Shown here: piece by piece, positions 17,328 through 29,763 of the stretch | How positions within the stretch are numbered: position 1 is the first letter of the stretch | Layout of the letters: each line of letters opens with the position of its first letter | NCBI GenBank assembly: GCA_965198715.1 | Contig: CBDAPV010000002.1 | Location: 1,550,001-1,614,000 of the forward strand | Source of the DNA: RH-AL1 sp965198715 | GTDB taxonomy: Bacteria > Pseudomonadota > Alphaproteobacteria > Rhizobiales > Beijerinckiaceae | Length of the DNA stretch: 64,000 nucleotides | Direction: 5' to 3' | Translations under genes and position numbers: made by a program | The notes under the pieces: generated by a model | What the model was told of the DNA's origin: nothing | Seen by the model: the letters and a program-made list of their open reading frames with translations, nothing else | Databases searched by the model: none

Positions 17328-17606
17328 TCAGCCCCTTTTCGCTTTCTTATCCGCGGCGTGGCCGTGGAAGGTGCGCGTCGGCGAGAACTCGCCGAGCTTG
17401 TGGCCGATCATGTCCTCGGTGACGTTCACGGGAATATGCTTGTGGCCGTTGTAGACGCCGAAGGTAAGGCCAACGAACTGCGGCAAGATGGTCGAGCGCC
17501 GGCTCCAGGTCTTGATGACCTCCGAGCGCTTCGAACCCCGGGCGGTTTCCGCCTTCTTCAGCATATAGCCGTCGACGAACGGACCTTTCCAGATGGATCG
17601 CGTCAT
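17328..17606 (-). CDS. rpsS: 30S ribosomal protein S19
   Basis: A 92-residue S19 of the head, paired with S13. It begins MTRSIWKGPFVDGYMLKKAE and has the conserved SRRSTILPQFVGLTFGVYNG and GHKLGEFSPTRTFHGHAADK. Two-base gaps separate it from both rplB and rplV, as is typical of this compact operon. Confidence 0.98.
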   Translation of the reverse strand: MTRSIWKGPFVDGYMLKKAETARGSKRSEVIKTWSRRSTILPQFVGLTFGVYNGHKHIPVNVTEDMIGHKLGEFSPTRTFHGHAADKKAKRG

Positions 17607-17608
17607 GA

Positions 17609-18448
17609 TCAGCCCTTCTTTTTGCTCTTGTGACGCGACGTCACGATGAAGCGGTCGGTCGACTTATTGGAACGGGTCTTCTTGCCCTTGGTCGGCTTGC
17701 CCCAGGGCGTCACCGGATGGCGACCACCCGACGTGCGGCCTTCGCCGCCGCCGTGGGGATGATCGACCGGGTTCATGGTCACGCCGCGGTTGTGCGGCAT
17801 GCGGCCGAGCCAGCGACTGCGACCGGCCTTGCCGATCGTCGCATTCATATGATCGGGGTTGGATACCGCGCCCACCGTGCCGAAGCACTGGCCGTGCACC
17901 AGTCGCTGTTCGCCCGAGTTGAGGCGCACGATGACGTAGCCCTGATCACGACCAACGACCTGCGCGAACGTGCCGGCGGAACGCACCATGGCGCCACCCT
18001 TGCCGATCTTGAGCTCGACGTTGTGCACGATGGTGCCGACCGGCATAGACGCCAGAGCCATCGCGTTGCCGGGCTTCACATCGACCTGCTGGCCGGAGAC
18101 CACCTCGTCGCCGACCTGGAGCCGCTGCGGCGCCAGGATGTAGGCCTGCTCGCCATCGGTATAGCGCACCAGCGCAATGAAAGCCGAGCGGTTGGGATCG
18201 TACTCGAGCCGCTCCACCTTGGCCGGCATGTCAAGCTTGCGCCGCTTGAAGTCGACGATGCGATAGGTCTGCTTATGGCCGCCCCCGCGAAAACGCACGG
18301 TGACACGGCCAGTGTTGTTGCGGCCGCCGAAGGAGTGCTGCCCCTCGGTGAGGGTCTTGACCGGCTTGCCTTTGTAGAGGCCGGAACGATCAATGAGTAC
18401 GAGCTGGCGAAGGCTCGGCGTGATCGGGTTGAAGGTCTTGAGTGCCAT
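17609..18448 (-). CDS. rplB: 50S ribosomal protein L2
   Basis: A 279-residue L2, one of the most conserved proteins, required for subunit association and peptidyl transfer. It starts MALKTFNPITPSLRQLVLID, contains KPGNAMALASMPVGTIVHNV, and includes the functionally critical loop MNPVDHPHGGGEGRTSGGRH near residue 220 with its conserved histidine. It follows rplW by eight bases. Confidence 0.99.
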   Translation of the reverse strand: MALKTFNPITPSLRQLVLIDRSGLYKGKPVKTLTEGQHSFGGRNNTGRVTVRFRGGGHKQTYRIVDFKRRKLDMPAKVERLEYDPNRSAFIALVRYTDGEQAYILAPQRLQVGDEVVSGQQVDVKPGNAMALASMPVGTIVHNVELKIGKGGAMVRSAGTFAQVVGRDQGYVIVRLNSGEQRLVHGQCFGTVGAVSNPDHMNATIGKAGRSRWLGRMPHNRGVTMNPVDHPHGGGEGRTSGGRHPVTPWGKPTKGKKTRSNKSTDRFIVTSRHKSKKKG

Positions 18449-18456
18449 GACTGTCC

Positions 18457-18780
18457 TCAGAGGCCTGTGGTCACGTCGATGCGGTCGCCTTCGGCGAGCG
18501 TGACAGTAGCCATCTTGACGTCCGACTGTTGCCCGCGAATGCCGCGGAAGCTCTTCTGCTTGCCCTTGCGGATCATCGTGTTGATCTTCTCGACCTTGAC
18601 GTCGAAGAGGCGCTCCACCGCTGCCACGATCTGCGGCTTGGTGGCATCCTTGCGGACCTTGAATACGACCTTGTTCAGCTCGACCGCCATCGTCGCCTTC
18701 TCGGTGATCACCGGAGACAGGATGATGTCGTAGTGCCGGGCCTCAATATGGGCCTTGGCTTGGTTCCTGGCGGCGCTCAT
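18457..18780 (-). CDS. rplW: 50S ribosomal protein L23
   Basis: A 107-residue L23 at the tunnel exit, docking site of trigger factor and SRP. The ATG at 18780 overlaps the rplD stop by four bases (ATGA). The segments HYDIILSPVITEKATMAVEL and GKQKSFRGIRG are diagnostic. The longer frame to 19026 runs through rplD and is not the gene. Confidence 0.98.
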   Translation of the reverse strand: MSAARNQAKAHIEARHYDIILSPVITEKATMAVELNKVVFKVRKDATKPQIVAAVERLFDVKVEKINTMIRKGKQKSFRGIRGQQSDVKMATVTLAEGDRIDVTTGL

Positions 18781-19406
18781 TTGAATCGCGCCTCCAGCGC
18801 TTCCACTGCCGCGCGCGTCAGCACGAGCTTCTCGCGACGCAGGATGTCGTAGACGTTGAGGCCCTGAATCGGCAGGACGTCGATCATCGGGATGTTGCGG
18901 GCTGCCTTCTCGAAGTTCACGTCGGTCTCGATCCCGTCGATGATCAACGCGTTGGCAAGCCCGATACGACTGAAGTTGGCGAGGAGGCCCTTTGTCTTGG
19001 GCTCGGCCATCTTGGCGTCGGCCCACACGATGATGCCGCCGTCTTTGGCCTTCGCCGAGAGCGCGTGGCGCAACGCCAAGGCACGAACCTTCTTGGGCAG
19101 GTCGTGGGTGTGGTCACGAGAGACCGGACCATGAGCCTTGCCGCCGCCGCGGAACTGCGGCGCGCGCGCCGAGCCGTGACGGGCGCCGCCGGAACCTTTC
19201 TGCTTACCGAGCTTCTTGCCGGTGCGCATGATGTCGGCGCGACCCTTGGCCTGGTGCGTGCCGGCGCGCCGCTTGGCGAGCTGGTAGCGCACCATGCGCG
19301 CGATAAGGTCGACGCGTGGCTCGAGGCCGAAGATCGCGTCATCGAGCTCGATGGAGCGGGCGTCACCCTCGTGGGCTCCGTCGTGAGAGGTGATATCGAG
19401 TTTCAT
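18777..19406 (-). CDS. rplD: 50S ribosomal protein L4
   Basis: A 209-residue L4; its loop lines the exit tunnel and in E. coli it also regulates the S10 operon. I chose the ATG at 19406, giving MKLDITSHDG, four bases after the rplC stop. The tunnel loop (GKKLGKQKGSGGARHGSARA, then PQFRGGGKAHGP) is intact. The C-terminal domain contains LANALIIDG and RREKLVLTRAAVEAL. Its end overlaps the rplW start. Confidence 0.98.
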   Translation of the reverse strand: MKLDITSHDGAHEGDARSIELDDAIFGLEPRVDLIARMVRYQLAKRRAGTHQAKGRADIMRTGKKLGKQKGSGGARHGSARAPQFRGGGKAHGPVSRDHTHDLPKKVRALALRHALSAKAKDGGIIVWADAKMAEPKTKGLLANFSRIGLANALIIDGIETDVNFEKAARNIPMIDVLPIQGLNVYDILRREKLVLTRAAVEALEARFK

Positions 19407-19410
19407 GATC

Positions 19411-20190
19411 TTAGGCCTCCGGAGCCGCGTCGGCGGCAGGAGCCGGCTCTGTGTTGCTGTTCTCTCCGGCGGCAGGCGCATCATCCATATGACCGTTGCC
19501 GGCATGGCCATTGGCACCCATCCGGAATTTGCCGGGTTGCGGTACATCCTTCGGCAGCGTCTTCTTGATGGCATCGCGCACGAAGATCCAGCCACCGGCC
19601 GTACCGGGCACCGCGCCCTCGACCAGGATGAGGCCACGCTCGACGTCGGTCTGCACGACGCGCAGGTTGAGTGTGGTCACGCGCTCGACACCAAGATGGC
19701 CGGCCATCTTCTTGTTCTTGAAGGTCTTGCCAGGGTCCTGACGACCGCCGGTCGAACCGTGCGAACGATGCGAAACGGAGACGCCGTGGGTGGCGCGCAA
19801 ACCACCGAAGTTCCACCGCTTCATCGGACCGGCGAAGCCTTTGCCGGTCGAGGTGCCGGTGACGTCGACGAACTGTCCGATCGCGAAATGATCGGCCGTG
19901 ATCTCGGCGCCCACCGGCAGAAGTGCATCTTCCGCGACGCGAAATTCAGCGAGCTTCAGCTTGGGTTCGACATTGGCGATCGCGAAATTACCGCGCTGCG
20001 CCTTCGAGACGTTCTTCACCTTAGCCCGGCCGATACCCAGCTGCAACGCCGTGTAGCCGTTCTTGTCCTTGGTGCGATGCGCCAACACTTGGCAACCATC
20101 CACCTTAAGCACTGTGACAGGCACGTGATCGCCGGTGTCCGTGAACACCCGCGTCATCCCGACCTTCAGTGCGATAACACCTGACCGCAT
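19411..20190 (-). CDS. rplC: 50S ribosomal protein L3, with acidic tail
   Basis: A 259-residue L3, an early assembly protein near the peptidyl transferase centre. It begins MRSGVIALKVGMTRVFTDTG and has the central loop with GVSVSHRSHGSTGGRQDPGK, including the glutamine that can be methylated by PrmB. The core ends near residue 225; the following tail (about 30 residues, rich in Ala, Pro, Glu and Asn) is an alphaproteobacterial trait and probably disordered. Confidence 0.98.
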   Translation of the reverse strand: MRSGVIALKVGMTRVFTDTGDHVPVTVLKVDGCQVLAHRTKDKNGYTALQLGIGRAKVKNVSKAQRGNFAIANVEPKLKLAEFRVAEDALLPVGAEITADHFAIGQFVDVTGTSTGKGFAGPMKRWNFGGLRATHGVSVSHRSHGSTGGRQDPGKTFKNKKMAGHLGVERVTTLNLRVVQTDVERGLILVEGAVPGTAGGWIFVRDAIKKTLPKDVPQPGKFRMGANGHAGNGHMDDAPAAGENSNTEPAPAADAAPEA

Positions 20191-20249
20191 CGCATAAATC
20201 CTCCGGAGGCGCTCACGGCTCTCGCCGGGCGTAGCTCCGCAATTAAAAC

Positions 20250-20558
20250 TTAGAGCTTGATCTCGACGTCCACGCCGGCGGCGAGATCGAGCTTCATGAG
20301 GGCATCGACCGTCTGGGGGGTCGGGTCAACGATATCGAGGACGCGCTTGTGCGTCCTGATCTCGAACTGCTCGCGCGACTTCTTATCGACGTGGGGCGAG
20401 CGGTTCACCGTGAACTTCTCGATCTTCGTCGGCAGCGGGATGGGGCCGCGCACCTGCGCTCCCGTCCTGCGCGCCGTCGAGACGATCTCCTTCGTCGAGC
20501 TGTCGAGCACCCGATGGTCGAAGGCCTTCAGACGGATCCGAATATTCTGGCCGTTCAT
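20250..20558 (-). CDS. rpsJ: 30S ribosomal protein S10 / NusE
   Basis: A 102-residue S10, which is also NusE, the NusG/NusB partner in antitermination. It begins MNGQNIRIRLKAFDHRVLDS and contains GPIPLPTKIEKFTVNRSPHV. It lies 45 bases after tuf and 59 bases before rplC, so str and S10 genes appear to be one transcription unit here. Confidence 0.98.
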   Translation of the reverse strand: MNGQNIRIRLKAFDHRVLDSSTKEIVSTARRTGAQVRGPIPLPTKIEKFTVNRSPHVDKKSREQFEIRTHKRVLDIVDPTPQTVDALMKLDLAAGVDVEIKL

Positions 20559-20603
20559 GCTTCTTCTTGTCCTTGTTCAGCCAGAGTGCCGTATTGCTAC
20601 GAC

Positions 20604-21794
<1,191 letters not shown>

Positions 21795-21847
21795 CGGAGG
21801 GCTCCTTCAGGAAGGGTGTCGGATCAATCGAGCGAGATGAGGGTCGA

Positions 21848-23923
<2,076 letters not shown>

Positions 23924-23974
23924 CGGGAGATCCTTTGAGAGGCGTGCGAGGCGCGCCTCACGTGAAGGGGTGAA

Positions 23975-24445
23975 TTACCAGCGATAATGCGAGAAGGCGC
24001 GGTTGGCTTCCGCCATCCGGTGCGTGTCTTCACGCTTCTTGACCGCGTTGCCGCGGTTGTTGGCGGCGTCCATCAGTTCCGCGGAGAGCCGGTCCACCAT
24101 GGTCTTATCGTTGCGGCCGCGGGCGGCCGTGATCAGCCAACGGATGGCGAGCGCCTGACGCCGCTCGAGCCGGACCTCGACGGGCACCTGGTAGGTGGCA
24201 CCGCCGACGCGGCGGGACCGCACCTCGATCGCCGGGGCGACGTTCTCGAGTGCCTGCTTGAAGATCGGAAGCGGCTCCTGTCGAGAGCGCGCCTCGATCT
24301 GATCCATGGCGCCGTAGACGATCGTCTCGGCAACCGACTTCTTGCCGTCGTACATGATCGAATTCATGAACTTGGCAACGATGACGTCGTGGTACTTGGC
24401 GTCGGGAATGATCTCGCGCTTCTCGGCGCTGTGACGGCGGGACAT
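23975..24445 (-). CDS. rpsG: 30S ribosomal protein S7
   Basis: A 156-residue S7, the assembly initiator of the 30S head; in E. coli it represses the str operon. It begins MSRRHSAEKREIIPDAKYHD and has the conserved PAIEVRSRRVGGATYQVPVE and NRAFSHYRW end. It follows rpsL by 29 bases. Confidence 0.98.
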   Translation of the reverse strand: MSRRHSAEKREIIPDAKYHDVIVAKFMNSIMYDGKKSVAETIVYGAMDQIEARSRQEPLPIFKQALENVAPAIEVRSRRVGGATYQVPVEVRLERRQALAIRWLITAARGRNDKTMVDRLSAELMDAANNRGNAVKKREDTHRMAEANRAFSHYRW

Positions 24446-24474
24446 GGTCTAACCTCTTACTTCGGACGCCAAAA

Positions 24475-24846
24475 TCACTTGGGCCTCTTGGCGCCGTACT
24501 TCGACCGGCGCTGCTTGCGGTTCTTGACGCCCTGCGTGTCGAGCACGCCGCGCAGGATGTGGTAGCGCACGCCCGGCAGATCCTTCACGCGGCCGCCGCG
24601 CACCATCACCACCGAGTGCTCCTGGAGGTTATGGCCCTCGCCGGGAATGTAGCCGATGACCTCGAAGCCGTTGGTCAGGCGCACCTTGGCAACCTTGCGC
24701 ATGGCGGAGTTCGGCTTCTTTGGCGTCGTCGTGTAGACGCGCGTGCAGACGCCGCGCTTCTGCGGGCACGACTGCAGATGGCGTGCCTTGGAGGCGTAGA
24801 CGCTCGGCTGCCGCGGCTTGCGGATCAACTGGCTGATTGTCGGCAT
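24475..24846 (-). CDS. rpsL: 30S ribosomal protein S12
   Basis: A 123-residue S12 of the decoding centre. The ATG at 24846 gives the canonical MPTISQLIRKPRQ start; the frame extends to 24897 without similarity. The streptomycin-sensitive residues are present: lysines in TTTPKKPNSA and in GGRVKDLPGVRYH. It is the first gene of the long str-to-alpha block. The 241 bases upstream (24847-25087) must hold its promoter, but I could not identify -35/-10 boxes with confidence. Confidence 0.98.
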   Translation of the reverse strand: MPTISQLIRKPRQPSVYASKARHLQSCPQKRGVCTRVYTTTPKKPNSAMRKVAKVRLTNGFEVIGYIPGEGHNLQEHSVVMVRGGRVKDLPGVRYHILRGVLDTQGVKNRKQRRSKYGAKRPK

Positions 24847-25087
24847 CTTTATCCCGTCGACCTCGAAGCGGAAGTGGGAGCCACAGGCCTCCGCCACCGC
24901 GTGAATTCATGACCCCAAACGCGAGCGAACAACACCATCGGCCGCGAGGGCTCCTGGTGCTGGTGCTGAGGCAGAGGACCCCGAGCCAAGGCCCTAGATC
25001 GTGCATTCCGGTGCCGATCATCTCGATCAGCGGAAGGACTCAGTCGCTGAAACCGACAGCGTTTAGGTCTCGATCATCCAGGGCGAG

Positions 25088-25735
25088 TCACCCCGAAGCG
25101 AAAGACCTACGGCCTATCGAAAGTTCGCGGAACCTAGAGGCGACGCCCAGTGGCGTCAACCCCGATTCCACAGCGCGGCGCGGCGGAGCGTCGGCGTCGC
25201 CGGCACCGACACGACGACGCTCTGCCTGGACTCGCGCGCGCGCGCCCTGCCCGCCGCGCTGGCTTAGCGCGTAGTCCCCCGGCTTCAGCGCCGGCGGTGT
25301 CATCACGAAATTGCCGCCGGCGTCGGTTCTGGTCTCCGCGACGACCCTGCCGCGGTCGAGCAGCGCGACCGTGGCGTTTGGCTTGCTGCGGCCGGCAAGC
25401 AAGGCGTCGCCGCTCGGCTCGACGCGGACAACCTCGAGCGAGGGCGCCGCGGCGATCTGCGGACCTGCCCGCCAAGGAGGAGCCGGGGCGGAAGCCGAAC
25501 TCGCCGAACCGTCGCGCGCGGTGCCCTGCATTGATGCGCCCGCACGACGCTTGGGAGATCCCGGCATCGCCGCGGTCGACAGACCCGACGTCACGGAAGC
25601 GCCCCGCGGCGTTTCCACCGACGCCAACATCTCGACGTGCGCCGATGACGATGGTCGCATACGCTGCCAGCCCGGGCCGCCCGCGAAGACGAGCAGCAGG
25701 ACGGCGGCAGCGACCTTCGTGCTGGAGAATGGCAC
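25088..25735 (-). pseudogene. Truncated, frameshifted LysM-family envelope protein
   Basis: The open frame encodes 215 residues with an N-terminal membrane or signal segment (about residues 7-20) and, around residues 95-155, the Ig-like repeat that precedes LysM domains in an alphaproteobacterial envelope family (LEVVRVEPSGDALLAGRSKP, then ALKPGDYALS). After that the frame turns to arginine-rich nonsense. The expected continuation ESRQSVVVSVPATPT is readable in another frame, ending at a TGA at 25156-25158, with the change at an alternating CG run (25233-25245). No LysM domain follows. The gene is therefore both frameshifted and truncated; a sequencing error at the CG run would repair only the first defect. 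Confidence 0.6.
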
Positions 25736-25871
25736 GGCGCTCCTCCCTTGTGCGGCGGGCGGTCATATTTCCATATCGGTCGGGGCATACAAGCCGCCGT
25801 CCGGACGAGGCGGCGCGGCGATGTCGATGGGTCACGGCCGCGGCGTCAGCGGCTCGAGGAGCGACAGGTCG

Positions 25872-26477
25872 GTGAAGGTAGGCGAGAGACGGCTCGAGAA
25901 CGTGTGCGTGTATTGCGGCTCGGCGAGCGGCGGCGATCCCGCCTTCGAGGCGGCCGCCCGCACGCTGGGACGCGCGCTGGCGGCCGAAGGCATCGGCCTC
26001 GTCTACGGCGGCGGCGGTCGCGGCCTGATGGGCATGCTGGCGCGGACGGTGCTCGAGGCGGGCGGACGCGTCACCGGGATCATCCCCGATTTCCTGACGG
26101 ACACCGATGCCACGCTGCGCGAGGCCCAGGAGCACGTCGTGGTCCCCGACATGCACACCCGAAAGCGCCTGATGTTCGAGCGCGCGGACGCTTTCGTGGC
26201 CCTGCCCGGTGGCGTCGGCACGCTCGAGGAGCTGGTCGAGCAGATGACCTGGGTGCAGCTCGCCCGGCACACCAAGCCTGTGCTCATCGCCGACGTCGGC
26301 GGGTTCTGGCGCCCGCTGCTCGCCCTGCTCGAGCACATGCGCGAGCGGGGCTTCATCAACCCGGCCACCGAAGTCCGATATCTCGTCGCCGAGCAAGTCG
26401 CGGACGTGGTGCCGATGCTCAAGGCAGCGGTCGAGCGGCGACCCTTGATGGAAGACGCAAGCGTCGACCGACTCTAG
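25872..26477 (+). CDS. LOG-family protein (TIGR00730 type)
   Basis: A roughly 200-residue Rossmann-fold enzyme of the LOG family, which release free bases from nucleoside 5'-monophosphates (cytokinin-type phosphoribohydrolases). The N-terminal CVYCGSASGGDP, the glycine-rich YGGGGRGLMG and the catalytic PGGVGTLEEL (PGGxGTxxE) motifs are present. I prefer the GTG at 25872, which has AGGAG ten bases upstream; an in-frame ATG at 25821 would add 17 residues without similarity. It is divergent from the LysM-family remnant and convergent with the transporter gene. The physiological substrate is unknown. Confidence 0.9.
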   Translation: MKVGERRLENVCVYCGSASGGDPAFEAAARTLGRALAAEGIGLVYGGGGRGLMGMLARTVLEAGGRVTGIIPDFLTDTDATLREAQEHVVVPDMHTRKRLMFERADAFVALPGGVGTLEELVEQMTWVQLARHTKPVLIADVGGFWRPLLALLEHMRERGFINPATEVRYLVAEQVADVVPMLKAAVERRPLMEDASVDRL

Positions 26478-26541
26478 CGCATCGGACGGTCATGCGGCCT
26501 CGCTCTCGCAACGCTTATGGACCTGTCCGCGCTACGCTTCC

Positions 26542-27873
26542 TTACCGGCGCAAGTTCACGAAAACGGACGTCGCTCTGGCCGGCGTACGATAGACGATGA
26601 GGGTTGCCGCCAGACTGAGCGCCGCGGAAGCCGTCATCCACAGCGCCGGTGCCGCCTTGTCAGCCGTCGTCGCGATGAGCCCTTGCGAAACCGCCGGCGT
26701 GAAGCCGCCGAAAAGCGCGGTGGCGAGACTGTAGGCAAGCGCGAAGCCGGCGGTGCGCACACTTTCCGGCACGATCTCTGTCAGCGCCACCACCATCGCC
26801 CCGTTGTAGCTGGCGTAGAGGAACGACAGCCACAGCTCGACAATAAGCATCTTGCCGAACGAAGGCGCGGCGGCGAGCCAGGCCAGCGCCGGATAGGTCG
26901 TCAGGATGGCGAGCACCGTGGCAGCGACGAGGATCGGCTTGCGTCCAACTCGATCGGAGGCGGCGCCCATGATCGGCAGCCAGACAAAGTTGGACAGGCC
27001 GACGGTGAAGGTCACGACCAGGGCATCGCCTGTCGACAGCCTCAGCACCTCCCGGCCGAACGTCGGCGTGTAGATGGTGATGAGGTAGAACGACACCGTC
27101 GTGAACGCGACCAGCATCATGCCGAGGCCGACGACGCGCCAGTGCTTCGCCAGCGTCCGCAGGACGGTGCGCGTGTCGGGGCGCTCTTTGCGGGCGAGGA
27201 ACGCCTCCGTCTCCTCCAGCCGGCGGCGGATGACGAACAGCATCGGCACGATGAGGCAGCCGACCGCGAACGGCAGGCGCCAGCCCCAGGCCGAGATCTG
27301 CGCCGGCAAAAGCCATTCGCCTAGCCCGAAGCCGAGCAGCGCGGCGACCATGATCGCGACCTGCTGGCTGCCGGACTGCCAGCTCGCGTAGAAGCCACGC
27401 CGGCCGGGCGGCGCCAGCTCGGCCAGATAGACCGACACGCCGCCGAGCTCGACACCGGCGGAGAAGCCCTGCGCCAGCCGGCCGAACAGCACGAGCAGCG
27501 GCGCCGCGTAGGCCAGCCGAGGCGAGATGGCCTGCAAGGTCCGGAACCCCGGCGTGATCGCGATCAGCACGGTGCCGAGCGCCATGATGGCCAGGGTCAC
27601 GATGAGGCCGCGGCGGCGCCCGACCCGGTCGACATAGGCGCCGAGAACGATTGCGCCGAGCGGGCGCATGAGGAAGCCCGCGCCGAAGGTCATGAAGGCA
27701 AGCAGCAGGCGCCCGACCTCGTCCTCGACCGGGAAGAACGCGTCCCCGATCGCCTTCGCGTAGAAGCCAAACAGGAAGAAGTCGAACATTTCGAGGAAAT
27801 TGCCGCTCGTCACCCGCACGATGGCAACGGCACGGGCGGTTCGCGAGGCTTGCGCGGGCGGCGAGGGGCGCAT
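26542..27873 (-). CDS. MHS-family MFS transporter
   Basis: A 443-residue inner-membrane transporter with twelve predicted segments, of the metabolite:H+ symporter branch of the major facilitator superfamily (relatives carry citrate, alpha-ketoglutarate, proline or betaine). The family signature SGNFLEMFDFFLFGFYAKAI opens the protein and the loop 2-3 motif is GAYVDRVGRRRGL; the second half repeats a ASDRVGRKPIL motif. Its start lies close to the stop of the acetyltransferase gene (27876), so it is probably in the cysS unit. Substrate cannot be told. Confidence 0.92.
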   Translation of the reverse strand: MRPSPPAQASRTARAVAIVRVTSGNFLEMFDFFLFGFYAKAIGDAFFPVEDEVGRLLLAFMTFGAGFLMRPLGAIVLGAYVDRVGRRRGLIVTLAIMALGTVLIAITPGFRTLQAISPRLAYAAPLLVLFGRLAQGFSAGVELGGVSVYLAELAPPGRRGFYASWQSGSQQVAIMVAALLGFGLGEWLLPAQISAWGWRLPFAVGCLIVPMLFVIRRRLEETEAFLARKERPDTRTVLRTLAKHWRVVGLGMMLVAFTTVSFYLITIYTPTFGREVLRLSTGDALVVTFTVGLSNFVWLPIMGAASDRVGRKPILVAATVLAILTTYPALAWLAAAPSFGKMLIVELWLSFLYASYNGAMVVALTEIVPESVRTAGFALAYSLATALFGGFTPAVSQGLIATTADKAAPALWMTASAALSLAATLIVYRTPARATSVFVNLRR

Positions 27874-27875
27874 GC

Positions 27876-28367
27876 TCAGAGCGGCTTCAGCGCTTTAGTC
27901 ATGTGCGTGTTGCCAAGCCACTGGTCTCCGATCGACACGGTCTGGCGCGACTGCCCGGTGAAGCCGCGAACCTCGAAGAAGGCGCGGGCGGTATCGCTGG
28001 CGTCGACATCAAGCAGGCGGGACCCTCGGCCCGCGGCTAGGCGCTCGATCGCGTTCAGCAGTAGCGTGGCGATGCCGCGTCGCGCCGCGCGGGGGTAGAC
28101 GTAGAGCATGCGGATCTTCTCGCGCCCCTCCAGCGCAACGAAGCCGACGGGCGCGCCGCGCACGGTGGCGACCAGCGTCAGCCAGGCACCGAGCGTCTTG
28201 CCGAAGGTGGCCTCGTCGTCGGCTGCGGCGGACCAGGCGAGACGCTGGCTCTCGTCGTAATCCTCGCCCGTCAGCTCGTCGATCGACGCCTGGAAGATCG
28301 CCGCGAGCACCGGCACATCCGCCGGCAGCATCGGGCGCAGCATCGCCTCTCCGGTCTCGGCGCTCAT
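27876..28367 (-). CDS. GNAT-family N-acetyltransferase
   Basis: A 163-residue acetyl-CoA-dependent acyltransferase of unknown substrate. The acetyl-CoA loop is YPRAARRGIATLLLNAIE (R/Q-x-x-G-x-G/A type) preceded by the strand KIRMLYVYP. I chose the ATG at 28367, overlapping the cysS stop by four bases (ATGA). The frame extends to 28463 but only as a shadow of cysS. It is likely co-translated with cysS and followed two bases later by the MHS transporter. Confidence 0.9.
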   Translation of the reverse strand: MSAETGEAMLRPMLPADVPVLAAIFQASIDELTGEDYDESQRLAWSAAADDEATFGKTLGAWLTLVATVRGAPVGFVALEGREKIRMLYVYPRAARRGIATLLLNAIERLAAGRGSRLLDVDASDTARAFFEVRGFTGQSRQTVSIGDQWLGNTHMTKALKPL

Positions 28368-29701
28368 GAAGTCGGCTCCCAGCTCGTCGTGCCGTCCTTG
28401 TTGTCCTTCACGGCAACGCCCATCGCCGCGAGTTCGTCCCGCAGCCGATCGGACTCCTTCCAATTCTTCGCCGCTCGAGCCGCTCCGCGTTCAGCGATCA
28501 GCGCTTCCACTTCCGACGCAAGCGCCGGGGGCGCCCCGCTCGCCGCCGCGGCGCGGATACCGAGCAGGTCCAGCCCGGCGCGCAGGGCCGCCGGATCGCT
28601 CGTCTTGGCGGCGTGCAACTCCGCCAGCGCGCGGGGCGTGTTCATGTCGTCGGACATGGCGGCAGCAAAGCCTACGCTTAAGCTTCCGGCTGGCACCCCG
28701 GCGCAGGCGCGGGCGAAATCGGCGACAGTGCGTTCCGCCTCCTCCAGCCCTTTCAACGTGAAGTCGATCGGCTGGTGGTAATGCGTGCGCAGCAAGGCGA
28801 GGCGCAGCGCGTCGCCCGACCAGCGCCGGCCTCCGAAACGCTCGCTGTTCCACAGGTCGTGGATCGTGACGAAGTTGCCGAGGCTCTTCGACATCTTGTC
28901 GCCCTCGACCTGGAGGTGGCCGTTGTGCATCCAGACGTTGGCCATGACGGGCGTGCCGAAGCAGCAGCGGCTCTGCGCGATTTCGTTCTCGTGGTGCGGG
29001 AACACCAGGTCGATGCCGCCGCCGTGGATGTCGAAGGTCTCGCCCAGATGCTGCCAGCTCATCGCCGAGCATTCGAGGTGCCAGCCCGGCCGCCCCCTGC
29101 CCCACGGGCTGTCCCAGCCGGGTTCGTGAGGCGCGGAGGGCTTCCACAGCACGAAGTCGGTGGGGCTGCGCTTGTAGGGCGCGACCTCGACGCGCGAGCC
29201 GGCGATCTGCTCGTCGATCCCCTTGTTGGCGAGGCGGCCGTAGTCCGGCATCGAGGGCACGTCGAACAGCACGTGGCCCTCGGCGGCATAGGCGTGGCCG
29301 TTGGCGATCAGCCGCTCCATGATCGCGATCATCGGTGAGATATGGTCGGTCGCGCGCGGTTCCAGCGTCGGCACGAGGCAGCCGAGCGCCGCCGCGTCGG
29401 CGTGAAACAACGCGATCATCTCGTCCGTAAGCTCGCGGATCGGGATGCCGCGCTCGGCGGCGCGCGCGTTGATCTTGTCGTCGACGTCGGTGATGTTGCG
29501 GACGTAGCGCACGTGATCGGCGCCGTAGGTGTGACGAAGCAAGCGGAACAGCACGTCGAAGACGATCAGCATGCGGCCGTTGCCGATGTGCAGGTTATCG
29601 TAAACCGTCGGGCCGCAGGCGTAGACGCGCACGTCCGCCGCATCGATGGGGACGAACTCCTCCTTGCGGCGGGTCAGCGTGTTGTGGAAGCGCAGGTTCA
29701 T
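28364..29701 (-). CDS. cysS: Cysteinyl-tRNA synthetase
   Basis: A 445-residue class I synthetase that charges tRNA-Cys. It has the zinc-binding ACGPTVYD segment merged with the HIGH-like LHIGNGR, the central WHLECSAM with zinc-ligand Cys, HHENEIAQS, and KMSKS in EGDKMSKSLGNF. Length is slightly short of E. coli (461) but all core parts are present. Its stop overlaps the acetyltransferase start. Confidence 0.98.
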   Translation of the reverse strand: MNLRFHNTLTRRKEEFVPIDAADVRVYACGPTVYDNLHIGNGRMLIVFDVLFRLLRHTYGADHVRYVRNITDVDDKINARAAERGIPIRELTDEMIALFHADAAALGCLVPTLEPRATDHISPMIAIMERLIANGHAYAAEGHVLFDVPSMPDYGRLANKGIDEQIAGSRVEVAPYKRSPTDFVLWKPSAPHEPGWDSPWGRGRPGWHLECSAMSWQHLGETFDIHGGGIDLVFPHHENEIAQSRCCFGTPVMANVWMHNGHLQVEGDKMSKSLGNFVTIHDLWNSERFGGRRWSGDALRLALLRTHYHQPIDFTLKGLEEAERTVADFARACAGVPAGSLSVGFAAAMSDDMNTPRALAELHAAKTSDPAALRAGLDLLGIRAAAASGAPPALASEVEALIAERGAARAAKNWKESDRLRDELAAMGVAVKDNKDGTTSWEPTS

Positions 29702-29763
29702 CGGGCTCTCGCGAAGCCGCCCGTGTCACCGGCGGGACGCGGCGGTGTCAAGGCAACCCCGCC

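Noticed and set aside
25134..26396. Long minus-strand frame of 420 codons
   Set aside because: It runs antisense through the LOG-family gene and in the wrong frame of the LysM remnant; its arginine- and histidine-rich composition is that of a shadow frame.
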